From: Candidatus Uhrbacteria bacterium
GTDB taxonomy: Bacteria > Patescibacteriota > Patescibacteriia > UBA9934
NCBI GenBank assembly: GCA_943359325.1
Contig: CALRHD010000006.1
Span: forward strand, 1-45,928
Reading direction: 5' to 3'
DNA length: 45,928 bases
The notes under the pieces were generated by a model. That model saw only the letters and a program-made list of their open reading frames with translations. It searched no databases and was not told the DNA's origin. Position numbers and translations under genes: made by a program. Below, in pieces: positions 9,171-18,398 of the stretch. Positions within the stretch are counted from its first letter, which is position 1, and every line of letters starts with the position of its first letter.

Positions 9171-10760
9171 ATGTTTGCAAAACAGTTTTTCGGAAAAATA
9201 TCGTGGGTCGTCATTTTGGTCGTGGCAGCGATGCATGCCATCGCTATTCCGTTACAGCACGCACAAACTCCATCGCTTATCGCGCTCATGCTCATGGGCA
9301 TTCTGGTCGCAGTTATTTCGTGGCGATCATTGTCGACAGGGTTGCTTATTGCGTTTGCCGAAATCATGGTCGGCGGGCACGGACATCTTATCGACGCGAG
9401 TGTCGGAGGTTTTGCGGTGTCGCTTCGTATTGTCATTTTTGCAGCGGTCATGTTCGCATGGCTTATTTTATTGTTACAGCGTCGTGTTACGCCGAAATTT
9501 TTTCCTTATCGCGACATTCCGTTCCTCATGCTCGGCACGGCGGTTGTTATTGCGACAGCGACAGGCGTTCTCCATAACACACCTGGCAACATGTTCGACG
9601 ACATGAATGGTTACCTCACTATTCTGTACATTCTGCCCATGGTGAGCGTTCTATGGGACCAGAATTTTAAACGCCAATTGCTTCATGTTTTATGCGGAAG
9701 TGCCGCGTGGATTGCGGTGTCGACACTTCTTGCTGTTTTTCTTTTTACACATCTTCCCGGCCTTGCGCTTCATGATGTGTATCGGTTTGTTCGTGACGCA
9801 CGTTTGGCAGAAGTGACGCTGCTTACCACCCCGTCGTGGTTCGTTGGTCATCTGTTGTCGACAGATGCGCCATGGTATTTCCGCGTTTTTGCTCCTGGGC
9901 AGTTTTTTACTTTGGCGACGGCGCTACTTCTTGGTGCGGCACGTTTCGTGCTGTGGCGTGACGGAAAAATGCCCATTGGCGCTCGCATACTGTTCAGTTT
10001 GTGTGCTGCAACATTCATCGCGAGTCTTTCTCGCAGTTTCTTTCTCGGTGCATTCGTGGGCGGCACGGTGATGTTTGTAACCGTGATCGCTAACATACCA
10101 CGTCCACTCATGCGCAACGTCCGACACATCACCTCGCTTACGCTACTGACATTTTTTGGTATAGGATTATTTTGGGGTGTGATTGCGTTTCCTTGGCCGC
10201 ATCACCCCGATTTACGTGACGCAGCGTTCTACCAAGAAGAGAGCGGCGATGCACGCGGCATGGCAGTTTCGAGTCGATGGAATTTACTGTATCCGATGTG
10301 GGAAGCAATTATTGCACATCCGATTGTCGGCAACGGCTTTGGCACGGAGGTGACATTTATTTCCGACGACCCGCGGGTTCGCGAAATCACTCCCACGGGC
10401 GAATGGACGACGTATCGATTCGAGTGGGGCTATCAAGACATCTGGCTTAAAATGGGGTTGCTTGGACTCGCGGCATTTATTGCGTACGCGATTGTGTTGA
10501 CACAAGCATTTCGGTTTACTGTTCGCACGCAGGGTAATCGATGGATTGCTATTGGACTCTACTCGGGCGCAGTTGCACTCTTCGCGGCACACGCATTCTC
10601 ACCGTACCTCAATCATCCTATCGGGCTCGGTTTCATGTTATTTATTCTTCCGTTCTTTGATTGGAAGGGAACACTCTCCGCAATTGAAGTAAAGGATCGT
10701 CAGCGCGTTCATGTTTCGCTGGCCATGCCACGACCTATTGCAGCCATGCACAAAGACTAG
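9171..10760 (+). CDS. O-antigen polymerase/ligase-like membrane protein
   Basis: 529 aa multi-pass protein; SLSRSFFLGAFVGG and HPIVGNGFGTEV resemble Wzy/WaaL family regions. Confidence 0.7.
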   Translation: MFAKQFFGKISWVVILVVAAMHAIAIPLQHAQTPSLIALMLMGILVAVISWRSLSTGLLIAFAEIMVGGHGHLIDASVGGFAVSLRIVIFAAVMFAWLILLLQRRVTPKFFPYRDIPFLMLGTAVVIATATGVLHNTPGNMFDDMNGYLTILYILPMVSVLWDQNFKRQLLHVLCGSAAWIAVSTLLAVFLFTHLPGLALHDVYRFVRDARLAEVTLLTTPSWFVGHLLSTDAPWYFRVFAPGQFFTLATALLLGAARFVLWRDGKMPIGARILFSLCAATFIASLSRSFFLGAFVGGTVMFVTVIANIPRPLMRNVRHITSLTLLTFFGIGLFWGVIAFPWPHHPDLRDAAFYQEESGDARGMAVSSRWNLLYPMWEAIIAHPIVGNGFGTEVTFISDDPRVREITPTGEWTTYRFEWGYQDIWLKMGLLGLAAFIAYAIVLTQAFRFTVRTQGNRWIAIGLYSGAVALFAAHAFSPYLNHPIGLGFMLFILPFFDWKGTLSAIEVKDRQRVHVSLAMPRPIAAMHKD

Positions 10761-10783
10761 TGGCGTGATACAATTATGCGCGT

Positions 10784-12535
10784 ATGTCTTCTGCGGCAAC
10801 GCTGCGTGTATTTTGGCGTCATGCAATTCGTTATAAATGGACGATGGCGTTGTTGACGTTTGCAATTGTTGCGCTCAACATCGTCGAACTTTTTCTTCCT
10901 GTTTTTTATAAACGACTTGTTGATGTTGCGACAACCTTGCCGCTCGGCACCGCGCTTCGTGATGCACTTATCGCTGTGCTCCTCAGCATTGCTGCGCTGA
11001 ATATTGCGCGCTGGGCGATGTTTCGCATTGCCGCATTCACGAACAATCGTTTTCAACCTCGGGTCATGATCGACCTCGAGCGTTCGGCATTTTCGTACCT
11101 TCTTGGTCATTCCTATCGCTTTTTTAGTAATGCGTTCGCTGGAGCGCTCGTTCGAAAAGTCCATCGCCTTTCACGTGGTTTTGAAATGTTCGCCGACCAA
11201 ATCTTTTGGCGTTTTCTCAATGTCATTACGTTGACAACAGGCATGCTTGTCTTGTTTGCAATTCGTGCGCCAATACTTGCGGTTGTGCTCGCGGTATGGG
11301 TCGCGCTCTTCGTGACGGTCAACGTTATCTATTCTCGCTGGAAAATGCGCTATGACACACAGCGTGCCGCGCTCGATTCTGAAGCAACGGCGGTGTTGTC
11401 CGACGCAATTGCAAACGCCGCAACAATCCAGCAGTTTAACGGTACGCGGTTCGAGGAGGGCACGTTTCACGGCATCACCGAGCGTTTGCGTCGCATTTAC
11501 ACGTTTACATGGAACCTGGGTGAAATGAATGACGCAATTCAATTTGCGTTCATGGTGTTGCTCGAAATTGTTGCAATGTATATCGTCATCAACGGCTATG
11601 CGGCAGGCGTGTTGACGATTGGCGACTTCATTCTCATTCACGTTGCACTCGCGCAGTTGTTCGATAGGCTGTGGGACTTTGGCCGTGTGATACGTCACGT
11701 CTACGAATCGATTGCCGACGCGCAGGAGATGGTCGATATTTTCGAGATGCCGTATGAATTGGTCGACGCGCCACATGCACAAGCGCTTGCGGTGCATTCG
11801 GGTGCAATTAATTTCAATGCCGTATCGTTTGGCTACACTGCGCAACACGAAATTCTCCGCGACTTTACACTGTCGGTTGCTGCACACGAAAAAATTGCAT
11901 TCATCGGGCCGTCGGGTGCAGGGAAGTCGACGATTATTAAGGTGCTATTGCGTTTGTTTGACGTTACAGACGGTTCGATTGAAATCGACGGGCAAAATAT
12001 TGCAATGGTAACACAAGAAAGTTTGCGTGACGCCATCGCGCTTGTGCCGCAGGACCCGGCGCTGTTCCACCGTTCGCTCATGGAAAACATTCGTTACGGC
12101 AGGCGCGACGCGTCGAACGCCGAGGTGATTGAAGCGGCAAAGCAAGCGCATTGTGATGAGTTTATTTCTCACCTTCCAAATGGCTACGACACAATGGTTG
12201 GAGAGCGCGGCATAAAACTTTCGGGCGGCGAGCGTCAACGTGTTGCCATCGCGCGAGCAATTTTAAAAAATGCACCAATCCTTGTGCTCGACGAAGCAAC
12301 GTCGAGTCTCGACAGCGAAAGCGAGTCACTGATTCAGTCGGCATTGAAGGTGCTTATGGTTGGCAAAACCGTTGTTGTTATCGCACATCGTTTGTCGACG
12401 ATTATGCTGATGGACCGTATTGTCGTTATTGAACAGGGTGGTGTTGCAGACATGGGAACGCACGAAGAATTGCTCAAACGAAAAGGAACGTATGCAAAAC
12501 TCTGGAATATTCAGGCGGGTGGGTTTTTACGATAA
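10784..12535 (+). CDS. ABC exporter, fused membrane and ATPase domains (MsbA-like)
   Basis: Walker A GPSGAGKST, signature LSGGERQRVAIARA, Walker B ILVLDEATSSLD. Confidence 0.94.
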   Translation: MSSAATLRVFWRHAIRYKWTMALLTFAIVALNIVELFLPVFYKRLVDVATTLPLGTALRDALIAVLLSIAALNIARWAMFRIAAFTNNRFQPRVMIDLERSAFSYLLGHSYRFFSNAFAGALVRKVHRLSRGFEMFADQIFWRFLNVITLTTGMLVLFAIRAPILAVVLAVWVALFVTVNVIYSRWKMRYDTQRAALDSEATAVLSDAIANAATIQQFNGTRFEEGTFHGITERLRRIYTFTWNLGEMNDAIQFAFMVLLEIVAMYIVINGYAAGVLTIGDFILIHVALAQLFDRLWDFGRVIRHVYESIADAQEMVDIFEMPYELVDAPHAQALAVHSGAINFNAVSFGYTAQHEILRDFTLSVAAHEKIAFIGPSGAGKSTIIKVLLRLFDVTDGSIEIDGQNIAMVTQESLRDAIALVPQDPALFHRSLMENIRYGRRDASNAEVIEAAKQAHCDEFISHLPNGYDTMVGERGIKLSGGERQRVAIARAILKNAPILVLDEATSSLDSESESLIQSALKVLMVGKTVVVIAHRLSTIMLMDRIVVIEQGGVADMGTHEELLKRKGTYAKLWNIQAGGFLR

Positions 12536-13462
12536 TGTTGCGCCGTCAATGTCCATATGACCCTGTAAAAATGCGTTCGCTGACATACGTTTGCCACCAG
12601 CGGGCTGGAGCTCGAGGATTTCGAGCGCGGTGGTTGCGGTGCCAATCATGATTCGATCGGTGAGCATTTGTACGACGCCGGGATCGAGGTGTTCGGTATC
12701 GATGCGTGCAGAAAGAATCTTTAGCGTCAGTTCTTTTCCATCATGCTTCCAGACAGCGAACGTGCCAGGCCACGGCGTGTACGCGCGGATTTTTGCGTCG
12801 ATAGCCTCAGCAGATTGCGACCAGTCAATGTGACCGTCCTCGCGTGAGAGCATCTTGCAAAATGTTGCATCGGGGTGATTTTGTTCTTGCGGCGTGACTG
12901 TTCCCGCAAAGAATCTTTTGAGTGTATTGATGAGCAGCGGCACGCCGTGCACAACGACTTTTTGTGTGAGCGACGCTGATGTTTCATTGGGAGCGATCGA
13001 GAACGACGTTTGCGCAAGGATTGGCCCGTGATCCATATCTGCATCGATCTGCATAATCGTGACCCCTGTTTCTTTTTCTCCGTTCACAATCGCGGAAATA
13101 ATGGGCGAGGGGCCACGGAGTTTTGGAAGGAGCGACGGGTGGACATTTACACAACCGAGTTTTGGAATATCAAGAATAGCTTGCGGGATAATGCGACCGT
13201 AGGCAATGACGACAAAAAGGTCTGCGTTGAGATTTATGAGCGCGTCGAAAAACGTGGCATCTTTTAATTTTGTAGGTTGAAAAACGGGGACGTTGTGTTC
13301 GCCTGCAACAGCTTTCGTTGGCGGAGGTGTGAGGACTTTTTTGCGACCTTGCAGTTCGTCTGTTTGCGTCACGACGCCGACAACATCAATCTCCGCATCG
13401 GCAATGAGTGCGCGAAGAAAATCAGCGGAGAATTCGGGCGTGCCAAAGTACACTATTTTCAT
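12527..13462 (-). CDS. fmt: Methionyl-tRNA formyltransferase
   Basis: MKIVYFGTPEFSADFLRAL...GCVNVHPSLLPKLRGPSPI. Confidence 0.95.
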   Translation of the reverse strand: MKIVYFGTPEFSADFLRALIADAEIDVVGVVTQTDELQGRKKVLTPPPTKAVAGEHNVPVFQPTKLKDATFFDALINLNADLFVVIAYGRIIPQAILDIPKLGCVNVHPSLLPKLRGPSPIISAIVNGEKETGVTIMQIDADMDHGPILAQTSFSIAPNETSASLTQKVVVHGVPLLINTLKRFFAGTVTPQEQNHPDATFCKMLSREDGHIDWSQSAEAIDAKIRAYTPWPGTFAVWKHDGKELTLKILSARIDTEHLDPGVVQMLTDRIMIGTATTALEILELQPAGGKRMSANAFLQGHMDIDGATLS

Positions 13463-13938
13463 AGTCTCGATCGAACGTCTTTCGTGAGTTTTGTCGCCTT
13501 GTCGATGAACAGAATACCGTCGAGATGATCAATTTCATGCTGGAAGATAATTGCAGTTAATCCGTTCGCTTTGACCTCGACGTCTTCACCGAGGCGATTT
13601 TTTGCTTTTACTTTGACACTCGAATGACGCTTTACGATACCCGAAACTCCCGGAACAGAGAGGCAGCCCTCCATGCTGTCGACGATACGCACGGAGCGAG
13701 ATGTGATTTCAGGGTTAATGTATGCATGGACGCCCGATGGCGTTTCAATAATGATAATCCGTTCGCTCGCACCAACTTGCGGCGCAGCGATACCGACGCC
13801 GTTTTCTTCGACCATAGTGAGTGCAAGGGCGTCGATGAGTTCCTGCGTTTTCGCATCGACGATTGCGAAGTCTAAAACAGGCGCAGCAACTTTGCGCAGT
13901 TCAGGACTTGGTTCGTGGAGGACGTGGAGTGGTGTCAT
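13459..13938 (-). CDS. def: Peptide deformylase
   Basis: GVGIAAPQVG, EGCLSVPG, FQHEIDHLDGILFIDK. Confidence 0.96.
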   Translation of the reverse strand: MTPLHVLHEPSPELRKVAAPVLDFAIVDAKTQELIDALALTMVEENGVGIAAPQVGASERIIIIETPSGVHAYINPEITSRSVRIVDSMEGCLSVPGVSGIVKRHSSVKVKAKNRLGEDVEVKANGLTAIIFQHEIDHLDGILFIDKATKLTKDVRSRL

Positions 13939-15691
13939 AGGTTTGGTCTATTGCAATGACGGCAGTGTCGGGGAGAGTAAAAAGAGGAACGAGGGAGCAA
14001 ATCTCAGACGGTGCGATACGAGCCTCTACAGTATCGTCTGTCGTTGGGGCGAAATAGGCGCCAGTTATTTGGCTGAGGGCGTCTGCATCGGCGTGGCGAA
14101 TGGTGATTCGTGCACGGTGTGGCGGCAGGCCGTAGCGTTCACGCAGTGCAGATTCTTTTTTGAGGAATGTTTCCGCATCACACATTTCTCGTACATCGTC
14201 CGCAAGCCATGTTTGTACGATGCACATGGCGTTCTGTTGCGTGGCAAATGCCACGAGTCGATGAAGATTGCGCGCAGTGTCTTCGTTGCTACGAAAATTT
14301 TCAGGGTGCATGGAAAGGTCGATAGCAAGGTCGGCGACAAGTCCAAATGTTTTTTGTGCAAATGGTACGACAATGCGTGAGAAGAAGAATTCTGTAACAA
14401 GCTGTATGCGTGCGTCGGTTTTTGATGAACCTTTTTCTACCCGTGCAATAGTGATACCGGGAAAGAGTTTTGTGAGTGACGCCTCAACGTGGGCGTTGCC
14501 AATTCCGCGCAGGGCAACGATGCCGTCGTTGCATGTGGGGCATGCTTCGGGCATATCACGTTTTTTGCTGCATCTTCCGCATGCCAAGCCCTCGGCATCA
14601 CCGCCATACACTCCGCCGCAGTCGCAACAGAGAATTGCGTCGCATTTCCGACATTGCGCTCGTTTTGCAATGCCTTTACGGTTGTAAAAAAGTAGCACGT
14701 TTTTTTGGCTCTGTAAAGCATTTTTGATCGCCTCAATGAGGGGCAGCGAGAGGAGCGGGGAATCGCTGTGCGTGTCTCTTGCGCGAAGGTCGATGATAGT
14801 TGGCGTTGGTGTTTGTGCAGAAAAAATCGTTGTCGGCATTGCAACAAATTCCTCGGGACGGGGCAGGACATCGCATGCGACAAAATGTACGGCGTGTTGC
14901 TCGGCTTGCAACCACGCAGTATTCCGTGTGTCCAGCCGCGGATTGCGGCGATCGTTAAAGTGGTCACGCGCTCCAGACGACAGTACGACAACTGCACCGA
15001 TTTTTTTCGCGGGAATGAGCGATGCCTGTCGTGTGCCAATGAGCGTGCGGATCGTTCCGTTTTTCCATGCGCGAATAATGCGTTCTCGTTGGCGTGGTGA
15101 TGTTTTGCCATGGAGCACGGTTGTCGCGTCGTCAAAACGAATCGTTCGACTCAAGACATCGGCATCACGTTCACGTGGGACGAGAATGAGGAGTTGATCG
15201 TTAATGCGCTTGCGTAAAAGTTGTGCAATACCTATAGCACCCTCGCCGGAAATTTGCACCGCAATGTTTGTATGATGCGTATTGATATCATCGAGTACAC
15301 GTTTCACGGTTTCCGCAACGTCACGATTGAGCGATATGCTTTCTGCTGCACCGTGCACCATTGCAGGCAATGAAATATCGCCGTGGAGTGTGCCAAAGAG
15401 ATGAAAGAACAGTGTCGACGGCGACTGCACAATGCTTGCTGCGATATGCTCGACGCGTGAAATGTCGCTTTCAGATAGTGCTCCACGCCAGTCGATTGTT
15501 TCAATGACACTTATTTTCCCACGAACATCTGTTGCTTCCGAAAGTGCACCCACAACGCCACGAACGTTGCGACCGTGAAATGGCATGCGTACAACGTCAC
15601 CAATTGCAGGTATCATGTCGCTCGGAATTTCGTAATCAAAAAAACCGAATCTCCTCGGGAGTCGGATAATGGGGTAGACACGAGCGAACAT
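13901..15691 (-). CDS. priA: PriA-like primosomal protein N' with degenerate helicase motifs
   Basis: LRRFGFFDYEIPSDMIPAIGDVVRMPFHGRNVRGVV; eight-cysteine zinc region; RYGLPPHRA; Walker A/B absent. Confidence 0.85.
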   Translation of the reverse strand: MFARVYPIIRLPRRFGFFDYEIPSDMIPAIGDVVRMPFHGRNVRGVVGALSEATDVRGKISVIETIDWRGALSESDISRVEHIAASIVQSPSTLFFHLFGTLHGDISLPAMVHGAAESISLNRDVAETVKRVLDDINTHHTNIAVQISGEGAIGIAQLLRKRINDQLLILVPRERDADVLSRTIRFDDATTVLHGKTSPRQRERIIRAWKNGTIRTLIGTRQASLIPAKKIGAVVVLSSGARDHFNDRRNPRLDTRNTAWLQAEQHAVHFVACDVLPRPEEFVAMPTTIFSAQTPTPTIIDLRARDTHSDSPLLSLPLIEAIKNALQSQKNVLLFYNRKGIAKRAQCRKCDAILCCDCGGVYGGDAEGLACGRCSKKRDMPEACPTCNDGIVALRGIGNAHVEASLTKLFPGITIARVEKGSSKTDARIQLVTEFFFSRIVVPFAQKTFGLVADLAIDLSMHPENFRSNEDTARNLHRLVAFATQQNAMCIVQTWLADDVREMCDAETFLKKESALRERYGLPPHRARITIRHADADALSQITGAYFAPTTDDTVEARIAPSEICSLVPLFTLPDTAVIAIDQTYDTTPRPPRTKS

Positions 15692-15699
15692 GAGTAGTG

Positions 15700-16503
15700 C
15701 TAAAGGGAAAAATGGACAACAAGATAGCCGACACCAAACGGCGCCTCGTCACTCATGACTGTTGCGGTGGTGTGCATACCGTCGAGCGCGCCAAGGAGCA
15801 TGAGGAGTTTTTTATATGACGATTCTTGGGCGGCGGCAACAAGATCTTCATCGAGCTGCAGAAGGCCGACGGCGTTGTTGTGCTCGAGCAGCGTGCGTAG
15901 TGCTTCGTCATATTTTTCGCCCGCTTCATGGTAGCCTCCTGGAGCGAAGTCGGTAAGTGTTTGCGACGTGTCGCCCGCAGAAATAACAGCGATGCGTTTT
16001 TCGCTTGCGACAAGCGTATGTTTGAGCGCTTGGCCAAAAGTGAAGTGCGCTTTTGGTGACAACATGGATGGCGCGATGGGAACAATGCGAACGGCAGGAA
16101 GGTGCGTGGTGAGAAAATGGAGAGGAACAGTCGCTGCAAAGTGTAGACTCGGATCGGTCGAGAGTGTGATAGGCTCATTTGCGGCACGAAGGTCACGTTG
16201 CAAACGATCGATAACCGAGAAGTCGGGGTGATATGTTTTTTTGTAGCCAAGATCGCCGACATCCTGCATGGAACATGTGTACGGGTCGGCAACAGAAATG
16301 GAAAATGCGTTGTCGAACATTGTGGGGTGGTCGGAGATGAGTACGATGGCGTCAGGTTTTGTTGCAGCAAGTTCCTCAGCAAGCTCACTGAGTGCATCAA
16401 CTGTTTTTTTGACTGCGCCAATTCTATCGCCGCTGATAGACGGAATCAGTAGTGGGGAATGAGGGACGTGTGCGGCGAATGTAATCATAATGAGATGGCT
16501 CAC
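15700..16503 (-). CDS. LigB / class III extradiol dioxygenase superfamily protein (AmmeMemoRadiSam B-like)
   Basis: FAAHVPHSPLLIPSI...ISDHP...VISAGDTSQTL; GTG start at 16503 or ATG at 16488. Confidence 0.75.
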   Translation of the reverse strand: MSHLIMITFAAHVPHSPLLIPSISGDRIGAVKKTVDALSELAEELAATKPDAIVLISDHPTMFDNAFSISVADPYTCSMQDVGDLGYKKTYHPDFSVIDRLQRDLRAANEPITLSTDPSLHFAATVPLHFLTTHLPAVRIVPIAPSMLSPKAHFTFGQALKHTLVASEKRIAVISAGDTSQTLTDFAPGGYHEAGEKYDEALRTLLEHNNAVGLLQLDEDLVAAAQESSYKKLLMLLGALDGMHTTATVMSDEAPFGVGYLVVHFSL

Positions 16504-17867
16504 TCCGCGCCCTGTGCAATTGCATCGCCAAGAGGGTGAAGGTTAATGACGACATCACTCACAGTGACAATGTTGCCCCACGACCAACCGTAGGCAAGGA
16601 AGGTTTGCTCGCTATCTATAGCGCGACGCATGCCGTCGGAAATAACGTATACCGTCGGCTCCGTTATAGACTTTACGAGATAACCGTCGGGAAGTTTAAC
16701 GGGCTTTCCTTCCTTGTACTGTTCTATGACGATAGATGCAACGGTCTTTTTGCTCATGCCAGAAAAGTTTGCGTCAAGAATCGTTTTGTCAAAAATAGGT
16801 TGACGGACGCCGTCGCGAACATAAAACACCGCGCCGTTGTTCGCGAGCTGCAAGAGTGTGCCCTGTGGGAAGATTGTTGCGGCGGTAATCGGTGTACCTG
16901 TTTCGTATGCGGTAATGTCGCTGCTTGTTACGCGGGTAATTTCGTCCTCGTTGAATCCTATTGCACGGAATGTCGTCATGCTATCGATTTTACGGAGTGC
17001 GTCGTCGACGAGAAGATAAATATTTCCATTGTCGTCCTTCAGCAGGGAATAGTTGGGGAAACTAATTGGACTACCGTCGGGGTAGTTTTCGAGCGTTGCC
17101 GCACTGACGGGCAGAATGAGGCTCGGGTTAAAACGAGAGAGCAGCGCGCTCTTGCTTGTGATCGCACGTTTATATCCATACTGAATGAGGTAGACACCGT
17201 CCTGTCCCACAGCTTGCAAAAGGGAACCCGACGGATATTCCGCCCCAAACCATCGATCCCAAATGTTCACGAAGTTCAGGTTGCCGTGAATGTGTGGCGT
17301 ATATGCATACATCGCAGCAGTCGCGGCGTTTTCGGGAGTGACGATGGTACTGTCGATGAGAACGGGAACGTCGGGGCCATACTTTCCCTGTGTCGTACCG
17401 CTGTCTTCGATGTCCGCAAGATAGCCTTCACTAAATTGGAGTGCGGCACTATTTATTTGTTTTCCAAAACCCTTCCAACGTTGAATTGATGCGTCATCTT
17501 TACTGCAATCATCACAGACCGCGTACCCTGTTGCCCAGTCCAGTTGACGGTCGGTTGGAGCGTCATCTTCTACAAGACTTTGTTCCTTTTGAAGAAGTAC
17601 GAGCAAAAATTTCGGACTGATTTTATTCAGTTGTGCTGCTCGCCATATAATATCGGTTGCGTAGCGTTTCACGCCTTCAAAGTCGAGCGTTTTATATGTA
17701 CCGAGAAAACCACGATCGAGATATGTTTGGATTTGATTACGGTCGAGCGCAAATGGGTTTTGCATGTCGTCGTCGGAAATGATGTAGTCTGGGTCGAACG
17801 CGAACGCATTTATAGGAAACACACCCACGATGCCACAAAAAACCAGCGTTGCAAGGATACGCTTCAT
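16500..17867 (-). CDS. Secreted lysozyme/transglycosylase-like protein with C-terminal ~60-aa repeats
   Basis: Signal peptide MKRILATLVFCGIVGVFPINAFA; KISPKFLLVLLQKEQSLVEDD; repeats such as VYVISDGMRRAIDSEQTFLAYGWSWGNIVTVSD. Confidence 0.75.
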   Translation of the reverse strand: MKRILATLVFCGIVGVFPINAFAFDPDYIISDDDMQNPFALDRNQIQTYLDRGFLGTYKTLDFEGVKRYATDIIWRAAQLNKISPKFLLVLLQKEQSLVEDDAPTDRQLDWATGYAVCDDCSKDDASIQRWKGFGKQINSAALQFSEGYLADIEDSGTTQGKYGPDVPVLIDSTIVTPENAATAAMYAYTPHIHGNLNFVNIWDRWFGAEYPSGSLLQAVGQDGVYLIQYGYKRAITSKSALLSRFNPSLILPVSAATLENYPDGSPISFPNYSLLKDDNGNIYLLVDDALRKIDSMTTFRAIGFNEDEITRVTSSDITAYETGTPITAATIFPQGTLLQLANNGAVFYVRDGVRQPIFDKTILDANFSGMSKKTVASIVIEQYKEGKPVKLPDGYLVKSITEPTVYVISDGMRRAIDSEQTFLAYGWSWGNIVTVSDVVINLHPLGDAIAQGAE

Positions 17868-17885
17868 AGGGTTATAGTATAGCAT
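17868..17885. promoter_or_regulatory. Divergent, near-symmetric -10 region between the lysozyme-like gene and ppa
   Basis: TATAGT (17873-17878, +) and TATACT (17881-17876, -), each 7-8 nt from its ATG. Confidence 0.55.
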
Positions 17886-18398
17886 ATGCAAATTTCTATA
17901 GGGTCAAAGGCTCCAGAAGTGTGTCAGGCTATTATCGAAGTGCCTCGGGGCAGTCAAAATAAGTACGAGTTCGATAAAGAGCAGGGCATCGTAAAACTCG
18001 ATCGCGTGTTGTTTGCGCCAATGTTCTACCCTTGTGACTACGGATTTTTTCCGGAGACGCTTGGCGGTGACGGCGACCCACTTGATGTGCTCGTCATGGT
18101 GAGCAATCCACTTTTCCCCGGTGTTGCCGTTGACGTACGGCCGATCGGCGTTCTTGTGATGAGCGACGACAAAGGGCAAGACGAAAAAATTCTTGCTGTT
18201 GCAAAAGACGACATTCGTTTTAGTCACATAAAGGACTTATCAGACATCCCCGAGCATACAAAAAATGAAATCGCATTTTTCTTCGAAACGTATAAGGTGC
18301 TCGAAAAGAAAATGACGAAAATCGACGGCTGGAAGGACGCCGCAGCCGCAAAGGAAATTATTGTCGCAGGCATGGCGAATTTTACACCCCAACCGTAG
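17886..18398 (+). CDS. ppa: Inorganic pyrophosphatase, family I
   Basis: VPRGSQNKYEFDKEQGIVKLDRVLF...YPCDYGFFPETLGGDGDPLDVLVM. Confidence 0.96.
   Translation: MQISIGSKAPEVCQAIIEVPRGSQNKYEFDKEQGIVKLDRVLFAPMFYPCDYGFFPETLGGDGDPLDVLVMVSNPLFPGVAVDVRPIGVLVMSDDKGQDEKILAVAKDDIRFSHIKDLSDIPEHTKNEIAFFFETYKVLEKKMTKIDGWKDAAAAKEIIVAGMANFTPQP

Noticed and set aside
13673-14380. 235-aa plus-strand ORF
   Set aside because: Antisense to priA/def; no motifs
16536-17489. 317-aa plus-strand ORF
   Set aside because: Antisense to the secreted lysozyme-like gene, with no recognisable motifs or promoter
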